Shown piece by piece: positions 31,881-39,938 of a stretch of 48,457 nucleotides of DNA; the first letter of the stretch is position 1; each line of letters opens with the position of its first letter. Position numbers and translations under genes: made by a program. This DNA comes from Ruminococcus sp. UBA3665 (GTDB lineage: Bacteria; Bacillota; Clostridia; Oscillospirales; Ruminococcaceae). The notes under the pieces were generated by a model, which worked only from the letters and a program-made list of their open reading frames with translations, made no database searches and had not been told where the DNA came from. Where the stretch lies: assembly GCA_002373165.1 (NCBI GenBank), contig DFJS01000056.1, positions 1-48,457 of the forward strand. The letters run 5' to 3'.

Positions 31881-32798
31881 ATGTTTGATAAATTAAATAA
31901 AAATCTGGAAAATTTGCAGTATTTTTTTGAATATACAGAAATTGATCCGGCTTCTCTGGAAGTGTTGAAGCATCTGCCGCTGATTGAAAAATATTATCGG
32001 AATGCTGTGCCTTCCAGATGGTGCATCAATCTGGAAAGACAAATTGCTTTCTTGCAGGAAGAATATGTTCCGTCAGCAATCGTCAGGGGAAATGCAGATG
32101 AATGTTTCTATCGATTCTTGTTTTTTCAGCGCGAGGCATGGGGATGCATTGAATTTTATTATTCTGAATGGCAGGATGAAATTCTGATGCCCAAAATTGC
32201 TTACGCTGAAAGCAGAAAAAATGCAGTCATTCCCAGAAATCAGCTTCTGATGCTGGTACAGGAAGCTATGAAGGCATATAAAAAAGCAAAATCTGTCGAG
32301 TATGAAACAGATTATCTGATGCATGAAATCAAACGTCTGAAAAAGACATATTATGCGCTGATTCACGGCGCGTTTTCAGATATGCTCCTGGAACTGGTCA
32401 ATAGTGTGACCGAAGTCAGCAATATGAATATCAAATTCCGGAAAATCTGTCTGAATCATTTTACGGAATGTAATCTGTCGCCCCCTAAAGTACACGGCTT
32501 TTATCTGTACGATGATGAAAAATCCTTTGCTGTCTACGATGTGATTGTATGGATGTATCTTCATAAATACACTTCACTGACCCGGCTCCGGCAGGAATGG
32601 TACAGAATTTCCAACGCCGATATTTATTATAAATCACCCGAAACAGTATTTGTCATCGGCGGAGATAAAAAATTTTTCTGTGAATGCTATCTGCATGACA
32701 GAATTCAAAAAAAGATTCTCTGCACGGAACAGGACAGCATCACAATGTCACAGGAAGTTTCACAGAAAATTCTTGCCATGCTGAATCAAATGCTGTAA
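31881..32798 (+). CDS. Hypothetical protein, 305 aa, third gene of the SPFH operon
   Basis: The start at 31881 (MFDKLNKNLENL) follows CAGGGGGA by about 7 bases and lies 16 bases after the NAD-kinase-like gene. The protein is rich in aromatic residues and Lys/Glu, with a long helical region (about 115-155) including AMKAYKKAKS and MHEIKRLKKTYYALIHGAF, and no signal peptide or membrane helix. Late stretches such as VWMYLHKYTSLTRLRQEWYRI and ETVFVIGGDKKFF look like a mixed alpha/beta domain. I do not recognise a family. Its position suggests that it works with the SPFH and kinase-like proteins. Confidence 0.72.
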   Translation: MFDKLNKNLENLQYFFEYTEIDPASLEVLKHLPLIEKYYRNAVPSRWCINLERQIAFLQEEYVPSAIVRGNADECFYRFLFFQREAWGCIEFYYSEWQDEILMPKIAYAESRKNAVIPRNQLLMLVQEAMKAYKKAKSVEYETDYLMHEIKRLKKTYYALIHGAFSDMLLELVNSVTEVSNMNIKFRKICLNHFTECNLSPPKVHGFYLYDDEKSFAVYDVIVWMYLHKYTSLTRLRQEWYRISNADIYYKSPETVFVIGGDKKFFCECYLHDRIQKKILCTEQDSITMSQEVSQKILAMLNQML

Positions 32799-32804
32799 TC
32801 ACCC

Positions 32805-32833
32805 TTGACAAGTCAGAATTTCTGTGCTATAAT
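32805..32833 (+). promoter_or_regulatory. SigA promoter of the queuosine-precursor operon
   Basis: TTGACA (32805-32810), 17-bp spacer, TATAAT (32828-32833) with TGC before the -10. Confidence 0.87.
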
Positions 32834-32839
32834 AAATTC

Positions 32840-32935
32840 TGACGGCAGTTCGTTTGCGCTCTCCTGCCTGAACAAAACCGAGGCTGAATTTTGAAGATTC
32901 TTTCAATGCAGGCTGGGCGCAGTCTGCATTTTTTT
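32840..32935 (+). ncRNA. Candidate preQ1 riboswitch leader (class uncertain)
   Basis: The ~100-base leader between the promoter and queD ends in an intrinsic terminator. Upstream of it, GGCAG (32844-32848) can pair with CTGCC (32864-32868), and the TTC just inside the loop (32849-32851) can pair with GAA (32870-32872) just after, giving an H-type pseudoknot like those of preQ1 aptamers. TGCGC (32855-32859) can also pair with GCGCA (32918-32922) in the terminator, offering a switch. preQ1-III riboswitches were described in Ruminococcaceae. I cannot match a class consensus base by base, so this rests on position, terminator and pseudoknot. Confidence 0.6.
32905..32935 (+). terminator. Leader terminator (attenuator) before queD
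   Basis: An 11-bp stem AATGCAGGCTG / CAGTCTGCATT (one G-T pair) with a 4-base loop GGCG is followed directly by seven T. It lies 15 bases before the queD start, so it must be conditional. Confidence 0.88.
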
Positions 32936-32949
32936 ATTGAGGTGATTTT

Positions 32950-33369
32950 ATGTATCAATTAAAAACATCTGCATCGTTCGATTCGGCGCATTTTCTAGCC
33001 GGATATGACGGAAAATGTGCCAATCTGCACGGGCATCACTGGAAGCTGGAAGTCTGTATTTCCGGCGAAACACTACAAAATACAGGCCAGCAGAGAGGAA
33101 TGCTGATTGATTTCGGCGATCTCAAAAAAGCTGTCCGTAATCTGGCAGATCAGTTCGATCATGCGCTGATTTATGAAGAAAATAGTCTGAAATCCAAAAC
33201 AGTCGAAGCCTTGCAGGAGGAAAATTTCAGACTGATTCCCGTTCCGTTCCGGCCTACGGCTGAAAATTTTGCAGAATATTTTTTTGAAACTCTGCAAAAG
33301 CAGGGACTCCCTGTCAGCCGCGTGACGGTATACGAAACGCCTGACAACTGTGCGGAGTATTCGGCATGA
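32950..33369 (+). CDS. queD: 6-carboxy-5,6,7,8-tetrahydropterin synthase
   Basis: 139 aa. It converts dihydroneopterin triphosphate to 6-carboxytetrahydropterin, the second step from GTP to queuosine. Zinc ligands are in FDSAHFL and LHGHHW, and the catalytic Cys is in GKCANLHGH; the C-terminal PTAENFAEYF and VTVYETPDNCAEY are typical. The ribosome site TTGAGGTG lies directly after the leader terminator. It overlaps queE by four bases. Confidence 0.95.
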   Translation: MYQLKTSASFDSAHFLAGYDGKCANLHGHHWKLEVCISGETLQNTGQQRGMLIDFGDLKKAVRNLADQFDHALIYEENSLKSKTVEALQEENFRLIPVPFRPTAENFAEYFFETLQKQGLPVSRVTVYETPDNCAEYSA

Positions 33370-34040
33370 GTGAAATTTTCTATCCTGTCGCCGAAAAATT
33401 CATCAGCATCAACGGAGAGGGCAGAAAGGCCGGAGAACTCGCTGTTTTTATCCGTTTCCGGAAATGCAATCTGCATTGTTCCTACTGCGATACGCTCTGG
33501 GCGAATCAGGACAACTCTCCGGCGGAATGGCTGTCGCTGGAAGAACTTGTCAATTTTGCCGGAAAAGCAAATATTAAAAATATCACGCTGACCGGCGGAG
33601 AACCTCTTTTGCAGAAGCATCTTGATCAGCTGATTACTGCACTCATGAAAAAAAATCATGAAATCGAAATCGAAACAAACGGCAGTATCGCGATTGGCAG
33701 GCTGGCCTGTCAGGCGTTCCGGCCGGCGTTTACGCTGGATTATAAACTGCCGTCCAGCGGAATGGAATCCGCTATGCTGACCGAAAATTATCAGTATCTG
33801 GATAAAAATCTGGATGTTGTCAAATTCGTTGCCGGAAACCGTCAGGATCTGGAAAAAGCATATCAGATCATTCAGACGTATAATCTGCTTCATAAATCCA
33901 CTGTGTATTTCAGCCCCGTGTTCGGAAAAATAGAACCCGTCGAAATTGTGGATTTCCTGAAAGAAAAAAATCTGAATCAGGTCAGAGTACAATTGCAGCT
34001 GCATAAATTTATCTGGAATCCGGAACAGGGAGGTGTTTAA
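33366..34040 (+). CDS. queE: 7-carboxy-7-deazaguanine synthase (radical SAM)
   Basis: 224 aa. It rearranges carboxytetrahydropterin to the 7-deazaguanine ring. The 4Fe-4S motif is CNLHCSYCD, the C-x3-C-x2-C spacing of radical SAM enzymes; the opening FISINGEGRKAGELAVFIRF and TLTGGEPLLQ are family marks. ATGA overlap with queD gives translational coupling, and it is followed by folE two bases downstream. Confidence 0.95.
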   Translation: MSEIFYPVAEKFISINGEGRKAGELAVFIRFRKCNLHCSYCDTLWANQDNSPAEWLSLEELVNFAGKANIKNITLTGGEPLLQKHLDQLITALMKKNHEIEIETNGSIAIGRLACQAFRPAFTLDYKLPSSGMESAMLTENYQYLDKNLDVVKFVAGNRQDLEKAYQIIQTYNLLHKSTVYFSPVFGKIEPVEIVDFLKEKNLNQVRVQLQLHKFIWNPEQGGV

Positions 34041-34042
34041 TC

Positions 34043-34609
34043 ATGATGAATCAGGAAAAAATTAAATTTCATATCAGAGGTCTGTTAGAAGCCATCGGCG
34101 AAAATCCCGACAGAGAAGGCCTGCTCGAAACGCCCGACAGAGTCGCCCGGATGCTCGCCGAAGTTCTGGAAGGAACAAATTATACCAATCACGAAATTGC
34201 TGAAAAATTCGGCAAGACATTCACATTGCAGGAAAATCCGGATACCAGTTCGGCAGTCGTCATGCGCGATATTCAGGTGTTCAGCTATTGCGAACATCAT
34301 ATGGCTCTGATGTATGATATGTATGTGAATGTAGCCTATCTTCCGGCCGGGAAGGTTCTGGGATTAAGCAAAATCGCCAGAATCTGCGATATGGCCGCCA
34401 AACGTCTGCAATTGCAGGAACGGCTCGGAAGCGATATCGCCGAAATTATTTCCGAAGCCGCCGGTACGCCTGATGTGGGCGTTCTGATTACCGGCTCTCA
34501 CAGCTGTATGACGGCAAGAGGCATCCGGAATGCCTCTGCCCGGACTGTGACAAAAACATTCCGCGGAAAATTCCGGACAGATCAAAATCTACAGGAGTTG
34601 ATTCTATAA
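34043..34609 (+). CDS. folE: GTP cyclohydrolase I
   Basis: 188 aa. It opens GTP to dihydroneopterin triphosphate, the first step of both folate and queuosine synthesis. The zinc-binding residues are in YCEHHMA and GSHSCM, and LGLSKIARICDMAAKRLQ and RGIRNASARTVT complete the active site. Its place inside the que operon suggests it is dedicated to feeding QueD. GGGAGGTG is the ribosome site; a second ATG at 34046 is possible. Confidence 0.95.
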   Translation: MMNQEKIKFHIRGLLEAIGENPDREGLLETPDRVARMLAEVLEGTNYTNHEIAEKFGKTFTLQENPDTSSAVVMRDIQVFSYCEHHMALMYDMYVNVAYLPAGKVLGLSKIARICDMAAKRLQLQERLGSDIAEIISEAAGTPDVGVLITGSHSCMTARGIRNASARTVTKTFRGKFRTDQNLQELIL

Positions 34610-34611
34610 TT

Positions 34612-35295
34612 ATGAAAGCATTGGTATTAACCAGCGGCGGAGTCGACAGTGCTACCTGTCTGGCTCTTGCCGTGCAGAAGTACGGCGCGGAAGAAGTCCT
34701 CGCCTTAGCTGTATTCTACGGCCAGAAGCATAAGAAAGAACTGGAATATTCTGAAAAAATTGCCGGATATTATCATGTGAAATTCCAGACGCTGGATTTG
34801 TCTGTCATCTTTGCAGATTCAGACTGTTCGCTTCTGGAACAGAATTCTGATCTTGCAATTCCGAAAACATCCTATGCCGAACAGCTCGCCGAAACGGACG
34901 GAAAACCGGTTTCGACTTATGTCCCGTTCCGGAACGGCCTGTTTCTGGCATCGGCGGCGAGTATCGCGCTGTCTCATGGCTGTGAAGTCATCTATTACGG
35001 CGCACACAGCGATGATGCCGCCGGAAATGCCTATCCGGACTGTTCGGACGAATTCAATCAGGCCATGAATCAGGCAATTTATCTGGGAAGCGGCAGTCAG
35101 CTGAAAATTCATGCGCCGTTTGTCCGGATGACAAAGGCCGAAGTCGTCAGAACCGGGCTGGAATTACATGTGCCGTATGAAATGACATGGAGCTGCTACG
35201 AGGGCGGAGAACATCCCTGCGGAGTCTGCGGAACCTGCCGTGATCGTGCGGCTGCATTTGCGGCAAATGGTGTTTCTGACCCTGCTTTTGAATAA
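34612..35295 (+). CDS. queC: 7-cyano-7-deazaguanine synthase
   Basis: 227 aa. It uses ATP and ammonia to turn carboxydeazaguanine into preQ0. The PP-loop is LTSGGVDSATC and the C-terminal zinc site is SCYEGGEHPCGVCGTCRDR with four cysteines. YVPFRNGLFLASAASIAL and GAHSDDAAGNAYPDC are family signatures. It starts two bases after folE, in the same operon. Confidence 0.95.
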   Translation: MKALVLTSGGVDSATCLALAVQKYGAEEVLALAVFYGQKHKKELEYSEKIAGYYHVKFQTLDLSVIFADSDCSLLEQNSDLAIPKTSYAEQLAETDGKPVSTYVPFRNGLFLASAASIALSHGCEVIYYGAHSDDAAGNAYPDCSDEFNQAMNQAIYLGSGSQLKIHAPFVRMTKAEVVRTGLELHVPYEMTWSCYEGGEHPCGVCGTCRDRAAAFAANGVSDPAFE

Positions 35296-35297
35296 AA

Positions 35298-35795
35298 ATG
35301 AAGAAAAAAATAATTATCTTGATAGTTGCATTCCTTGCAGTATTTGTAATTGTTACGGCAATTCTGTATTCTTTAAAAAAAGCTCTGATTTTTCTGGTTC
35401 TGATCCTGATCGGCATTGCTTTTACTTTTCTGCCCCTGCCGTATATAGGACAGATGCTGAAAGCCGATATAGATATCATGAGATACGGAGAAAAACAAAC
35501 AGGAAGATGCATAAAATATGAACCCGGTTCCCGTGCGCGTTTCGGAGCTTTAGTCGTGGAACTGGAAGATCACGGCGGCAGAACAAGAATGATAAAATAT
35601 AATGCTATACGGTTACGGTTTAAGTATCCGCATGATATTACTGTTTACACGCTGGATGATTCATATCAGAACAGTAATCTTGGAATGCTGTCCGTCACAA
35701 GAGACCTGCTGTATTTTCTTTTTTTCTTTTCAGTATGGTTGATTTGTACAATCGGAACGATACACTGGATTGCCGAAATAATAAAATATGGCTGA
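35298..35795 (+). CDS. Hypothetical membrane protein inside the que operon
   Basis: 165 aa. Three transmembrane segments: about residues 4-25, 28-52 and 136-160. Between the second and third is a soluble domain with GEKQTGRCIKYEPGSRARFG and VVELEDHGGRTRMIKYN, which has the look of DUF3592-like beta domains; that link is tentative. It starts two bases after queC, with no good ribosome site, so translation is probably coupled to queC. It is not a known queuosine enzyme. A preQ1/queuine uptake role is conceivable only from position; it does not look like QueT or YhhQ. Confidence 0.68.
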   Translation: MKKKIIILIVAFLAVFVIVTAILYSLKKALIFLVLILIGIAFTFLPLPYIGQMLKADIDIMRYGEKQTGRCIKYEPGSRARFGALVVELEDHGGRTRMIKYNAIRLRFKYPHDITVYTLDDSYQNSNLGMLSVTRDLLYFLFFFSVWLICTIGTIHWIAEIIKYG

Positions 35796-35827
35796 GTTTT
35801 CAGCATACAGAAAGGAGTTTTTTATTT

Positions 35828-36319
35828 ATGCGCACACTGGAAGAACACGGCAGCATTTCACTGCTGGGCAGTCAGCATACAAATTATGAATTTGATTATA
35901 AACCCGAAGTTCTCGAAACTTTCCCGAATAAACACCCCGACCGGGATTATTTCGTCAAGTTCAACTGTCCGGAATTTACCAGCCTCTGCCCCATTACCGG
36001 TCAGCCGGATTTTGCAACGCTTTATATTTCCTATATTCCGGATGAAATCATGGTGGAAAGCAAATCGCTGAAATTATATTTATTCAGTTTCCGCAATCAC
36101 GGCGATTTTCACGAGGACTGCGTGAATATTATCATGAATGATTTAATCAGACTCATGAACCCGAAATATATTGAAGTCTGGGGAAAGTTTCTGCCGCGCG
36201 GCGGCATCTCCATCGATCCGTACTGCAATTACGGCCGCCCCGGTACAAAATGGGAAAAAGTCGCCTGGAAACGCCTGACTCATCATGATATGTACCCCGA
36301 ATCTGTAAATAATCGCTGA
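35828..36319 (+). CDS. queF: NADPH-dependent preQ0 reductase
   Basis: 163 aa, the single-domain (Bacillus-type) form. It reduces the nitrile of preQ0 to the amine of preQ1. The catalytic Cys is in FTSLCPITGQPDF, and the NADPH/substrate motif is ESKSLKLYLFSFRNHGDFHED. The start at 35828 follows AAAGGAGT; the longer open frame upstream overlaps the membrane-protein gene. It closes the que operon. Confidence 0.95.
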   Translation: MRTLEEHGSISLLGSQHTNYEFDYKPEVLETFPNKHPDRDYFVKFNCPEFTSLCPITGQPDFATLYISYIPDEIMVESKSLKLYLFSFRNHGDFHEDCVNIIMNDLIRLMNPKYIEVWGKFLPRGGISIDPYCNYGRPGTKWEKVAWKRLTHHDMYPESVNNR

Positions 36320-36326
36320 AATTTTC

Positions 36327-36355
36327 TTGACAAATTGTCTGAAATATGATATGAT
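36327..36355 (+). promoter_or_regulatory. SigA promoter of yceG-telA
   Basis: TTGACA (36327-36332), 17-bp spacer, TATGAT (36350-36355). It starts eight bases after the queF stop. Confidence 0.78.
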
Positions 36356-36372
36356 GATAATAACAGTGATTA

Positions 36373-36399
36373 CGGAGAGAGTTTCTGTCATGCTCTCCG
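36373..36399 (+). other. Leader hairpin before yceG
   Basis: CGGAGAG (36373-36379) pairs with CTCTCCG (36393-36399), placed a few bases before the AGGAG ribosome site. It may protect or control the message; no U-run follows. Confidence 0.45.
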
Positions 36400-36422
36400 C
36401 ATGAGGAGTGAAATATACTGCA

Positions 36423-38708
36423 ATGGAACACAGCAAAATCAATACACTGGATGATTTCTTTCTTTCCCTGAACGGCCGCAGAGAAAAAAAGATATATTTC
36501 TACCGGATTAACGGCTGTAATGCGCAGGTCAGAAAATTCATCCGGGATTATTACAATGCCGCCCGTCAGAACGGCGTGGTGCTGGAAGGCGGTATTGCCA
36601 ATCCGACAAATCAGAATCTGGCTTATTATCAGGAACAAATGGGAAGCAGTTTCCAGCTGAGTCCGGGTTTTCTGGAAAGCAGTCTGAAAAAATGGCTTCC
36701 CCGTATGAATGATCATCAGAGACAGGCCGTTTCTGCTTCGATTTATCATACGCTGGACGATATGCGCAAAGGCGGCAAGCCCGAAAGCGTGCTCAAAAAC
36801 GTCTATATCAAATTCATGTGCTGGCTGTATTATAAATTCGAGCGCATTGTCAGCCTGCTGGGAAATGACAGTCTGCCGAAAATGCTCTACGAAGGCGATG
36901 TGACGAATCATGAATTATTATTAATCTCTGTTCTGGCACATGCCGGCTGTGATGTGGTGCTGTTGCAGTATCACGGCGATGCAAATTATCTGAAATATGA
37001 TAAAGATTCCAAATTGTCGGAAAATCTGGTTCTTCCGGATATGAAGCCCTTTCCGGAAGATTATAGTCTGAAAACCGTCCGGCAGGAAATGCAGGAGGAA
37101 CTCAGCCGGAAACGGCTGTACGGAACGCTCCCGGATGTGAAGAACTGTACAAATGCATGGCTGAATCCGGATGATAATATATTCGAGCAAATCCGGAAAA
37201 ATCCGGCTTTGCGCGGTTCCGGCAACGGATTATTTTATAATATATTCTGCCGGGCGGTCGGCGTGGAAGAAATGCAGACTTATGCAAATTTATTATATCA
37301 GACTTATGATGCCCTGCATCAGGCCGGCAGAACGGTCATCGTGCAGGATATGGCTCTGCCGGATCCTGCGCCTCAGGAAGCCGCGGCTGTCCGCAGAGAA
37401 AATGCCGATAAAATTGATCAGGTAATTCTCGGCTTTCTGCCGAATTTCAAATATCCCACCTCGCTGACACTGGAACGCCTGATGGTCAAGAGCTTTGTTG
37501 ATCTGATGCTGGAAGAATCCCGGCGCGAAGGCATGAATCTGTCAAGATTGAATAATCATGCCGTTTATCTGGTCTGCTGGCTGAAAAAATATCAGAATAT
37601 TTTATTCAAAAACTGGAATACGCCGGAAGTCAGCTGTTTTCTGTATCTGGGCGGATGCCGGAATGAAAAAGAAGCCTTCTTCTTCCGGTTTTTGGCAAGG
37701 CTCCCTGTGGATATTCTGATTCTTCTGCCTGACCCGGCAAATCAGAAATGCTTTCTGGAAGATGAATTATTATATACGGTACATTATGACAGCAGTCTGA
37801 AGCTGGATAAATTCCCGACTGATTTGTCAGAAATCCAGCTGGGCACTACGGCATATCATGCCGAACGTGAACTCGATACGCTGTTATATCAGGATTCCGG
37901 CATTTACAGAAATCAGCAGTATTCCAAGGCGAGCGCAGTCACACTCCGCACCACGCTGGAAGAAATTTCCCTTTACTGGAGAGAAGAAGTCAGTGTCCGG
38001 CCTAATTTTTCCGTCCGGAATGATACCGTCACAATTCCTGTGATTTTTGCAAAAGTTTCCGGCATCAAGGACGGCGATGTCACTGCTTATCAGAACTGGG
38101 CAAAAGAACTGATGTCTGAAAGTCCTTTCTGTATCCAGCGTGTACCGTATATTCAGAATAATATGCTTAATCCGTTCCGGAATATCACAACAGACTTTCT
38201 GCTGAACGGTCAGCTCCGGCGCGATAAAATCAAACAGCACCAGAACTACCGCTACGGCTTTCTGCGGAGCGAAATGCAGGAACATATTCTGGATAAGCTC
38301 CAGCTTCTGCTGGATCAGCGGATCATTCAGGGTACTTACGAAAATCAGGGCACGGAATATCTGATTGTCTCTGTTATTCTCAACCTGAATATCGAACTTG
38401 TCCGGGAAATTCAGAAATTTGATTTTACCAAGAAAAATCCCAAGCTGATTTATGTCATGACCGGAGAAAATATGCCCAGCCTGGAAGATGCGATTATTAT
38501 GGCATTCCTGAATCTGGTGGGCTTTGATATTGTCTTTCTGGTGCCGACAGGCTACCAGTGCGTAGAAAGATTTTATCAGAGATCTATGCTGGAAGAACAT
38601 CAGGCAGGGGAATATTTATATAATATCAAAATGCCGAATTTGCAGAAATATGCAGGGAAACCCGTCAAATCAAGCCCGTTCGGCAATTTATTTAAAAAAA
38701 GGAGATAA
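36423..38708 (+). CDS. yceG: YceG-like protein of a Ter-type stress cluster
   Basis: 761 aa from ATG 36423; an in-frame GTG at 36408 overlaps the ribosome site AGGAG. It resembles the large YceG proteins encoded beside telA/yceH in Bacillus-type ter clusters: VVLLQYHGDANYLKYD, MCWLYYKFERI, SCFLYLGGCRNEKEAFFFRFLARLP (split here by motif) and the end VGFDIVFLVPTGYQCVE. No signal peptide or membrane helix is seen, so it is cytoplasmic. The biochemical function is not established; two repeated halves with YHGDANYL- and LVPTGYQ-like strand-loop motifs suggest internal duplication. telA follows after six bases, so the two proteins likely act together in envelope or toxic-anion stress. Confidence 0.75.
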   Translation: MEHSKINTLDDFFLSLNGRREKKIYFYRINGCNAQVRKFIRDYYNAARQNGVVLEGGIANPTNQNLAYYQEQMGSSFQLSPGFLESSLKKWLPRMNDHQRQAVSASIYHTLDDMRKGGKPESVLKNVYIKFMCWLYYKFERIVSLLGNDSLPKMLYEGDVTNHELLLISVLAHAGCDVVLLQYHGDANYLKYDKDSKLSENLVLPDMKPFPEDYSLKTVRQEMQEELSRKRLYGTLPDVKNCTNAWLNPDDNIFEQIRKNPALRGSGNGLFYNIFCRAVGVEEMQTYANLLYQTYDALHQAGRTVIVQDMALPDPAPQEAAAVRRENADKIDQVILGFLPNFKYPTSLTLERLMVKSFVDLMLEESRREGMNLSRLNNHAVYLVCWLKKYQNILFKNWNTPEVSCFLYLGGCRNEKEAFFFRFLARLPVDILILLPDPANQKCFLEDELLYTVHYDSSLKLDKFPTDLSEIQLGTTAYHAERELDTLLYQDSGIYRNQQYSKASAVTLRTTLEEISLYWREEVSVRPNFSVRNDTVTIPVIFAKVSGIKDGDVTAYQNWAKELMSESPFCIQRVPYIQNNMLNPFRNITTDFLLNGQLRRDKIKQHQNYRYGFLRSEMQEHILDKLQLLLDQRIIQGTYENQGTEYLIVSVILNLNIELVREIQKFDFTKKNPKLIYVMTGENMPSLEDAIIMAFLNLVGFDIVFLVPTGYQCVERFYQRSMLEEHQAGEYLYNIKMPNLQKYAGKPVKSSPFGNLFKKRR

Positions 38709-38714
38709 ATTTTT

Positions 38715-39875
38715 ATGGCTATTAATTTAACACATCCCAGCCGCGTAACAGGAAGCATCAACGGCGTTGTCCCGGCAGAGGCTGTTACAACAGAAGTAAC
38801 CAGCATCGCCCCCGTGGAACAATATGATATCGTCGCCGATAAAGAACAGCTTATTCAAAATATGGATATGGCTAAAATCGACGAACTGACTAGTCAGATT
38901 GATATTTCCGATATGGGAACCATCGTTTCTTTCGGCGCAGAAGCCGCAGAAGAAATTTCCAAAGCTTCTGATACGGTTCTGAATAACATGAGTCTGACCC
39001 AGCTGAACGAAACAGGCGAAGTGATGAAAGCTCTTTCCAAAATTATGGATCAGTTCAATATTGACGAACTCAAAGAACCCAAGGGCTTGCAGAAATTATT
39101 CAACCGTGCACAGGCACAGCTGGAAAAAATATTGAAAAAATATAATAATATGGGCGGCGAAATTGATAAAATTTATGTTCAGCTGCGGCAGTATCAGGAG
39201 GAAATTAAAACTTCCAACAAAAAACTTAGCACTATGTTCGAGGCCAATGTGAATTTTTATCACGACCTGGAAACTTATATCTGTGCCGGCGAGCAGGGCT
39301 GCAAAGAAATTCAGGCCGCAATTGAAGAAACTCAGGCCGTAATGCAGTCTACCGGCAATCAGGATCTGCAATTCCAGATGACAAGCTATCAGCAGGCACT
39401 GTCTCTTCTGGAACAGCGTGTGCAGGATCTGCGCACTGCCGAAGTTGTCGCTATGGAAAGCATCCCCATGCTGAAAACAATGGAATTCAGCAATTATAAT
39501 CTTTACAGAAAAATGGAATCGGCTATTATTATCACACTGCCTGTCTTCAAGCAGGCTCTGGCACAGGCCATGCTCCTGAAACGTCAGAAAATTCAGGCTG
39601 ATGCTATGTCCGAACTGGATAAGAAAACCAATGAAATGCTGATGAAAAATGCACAGAATACCGTCGATCAGGCAAAGGCTACGGCAAGAATGGCATCCGG
39701 TTCGTCGATTCAGATTGAAACACTCGAAAATGCCTGGAAAACAATTACTTCCGGTATTGCCGAAGTACAGCAGATTGAAGTCGATGCACACAAAAAACGC
39801 GAAGAAGACAGAGTACGTTTGCAGGCCATCAAGAGCGATTTCAATAAAAACTATCACGTTCCGGATAAGAAATAA
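38715..39875 (+). CDS. telA: Toxic anion resistance protein TelA (YceH/KlaA family)
   Basis: 386 aa. Long helical protein without signal or membrane segments. Family marks are LQKYNNMGGEIDKI-like ILKKYNNMGGEIDKI, TMFEANVNFYHDLETYICAGEQG, QQALSLLEQRVQDL and MLKRQKIQADAMSELDKKTNEMLMKNA near the end. TelA relatives give tellurite and antimicrobial tolerance with TerC/TerD/YceG partners; the mechanism is not settled. Its ribosome site overlaps the end of yceG, and it is followed by a strong terminator. Confidence 0.92.
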   Translation: MAINLTHPSRVTGSINGVVPAEAVTTEVTSIAPVEQYDIVADKEQLIQNMDMAKIDELTSQIDISDMGTIVSFGAEAAEEISKASDTVLNNMSLTQLNETGEVMKALSKIMDQFNIDELKEPKGLQKLFNRAQAQLEKILKKYNNMGGEIDKIYVQLRQYQEEIKTSNKKLSTMFEANVNFYHDLETYICAGEQGCKEIQAAIEETQAVMQSTGNQDLQFQMTSYQQALSLLEQRVQDLRTAEVVAMESIPMLKTMEFSNYNLYRKMESAIIITLPVFKQALAQAMLLKRQKIQADAMSELDKKTNEMLMKNAQNTVDQAKATARMASGSSIQIETLENAWKTITSGIAEVQQIEVDAHKKREEDRVRLQAIKSDFNKNYHVPDKK

Positions 39876-39890
39876 TTCTACTGCGTACAG

Positions 39891-39918
39891 AAAAGTCCTG
39901 CTGCGGCAGGACTTTTTT
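39891..39918 (+). terminator. Intrinsic terminator after telA
   Basis: A perfect 11-bp stem AAAAGTCCTGC / GCAGGACTTTT has a 4-base loop TGCG and a T6 run. Confidence 0.9.
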
Positions 39919-39938
39919 CATCAAAGCGAGGTGTTTTC

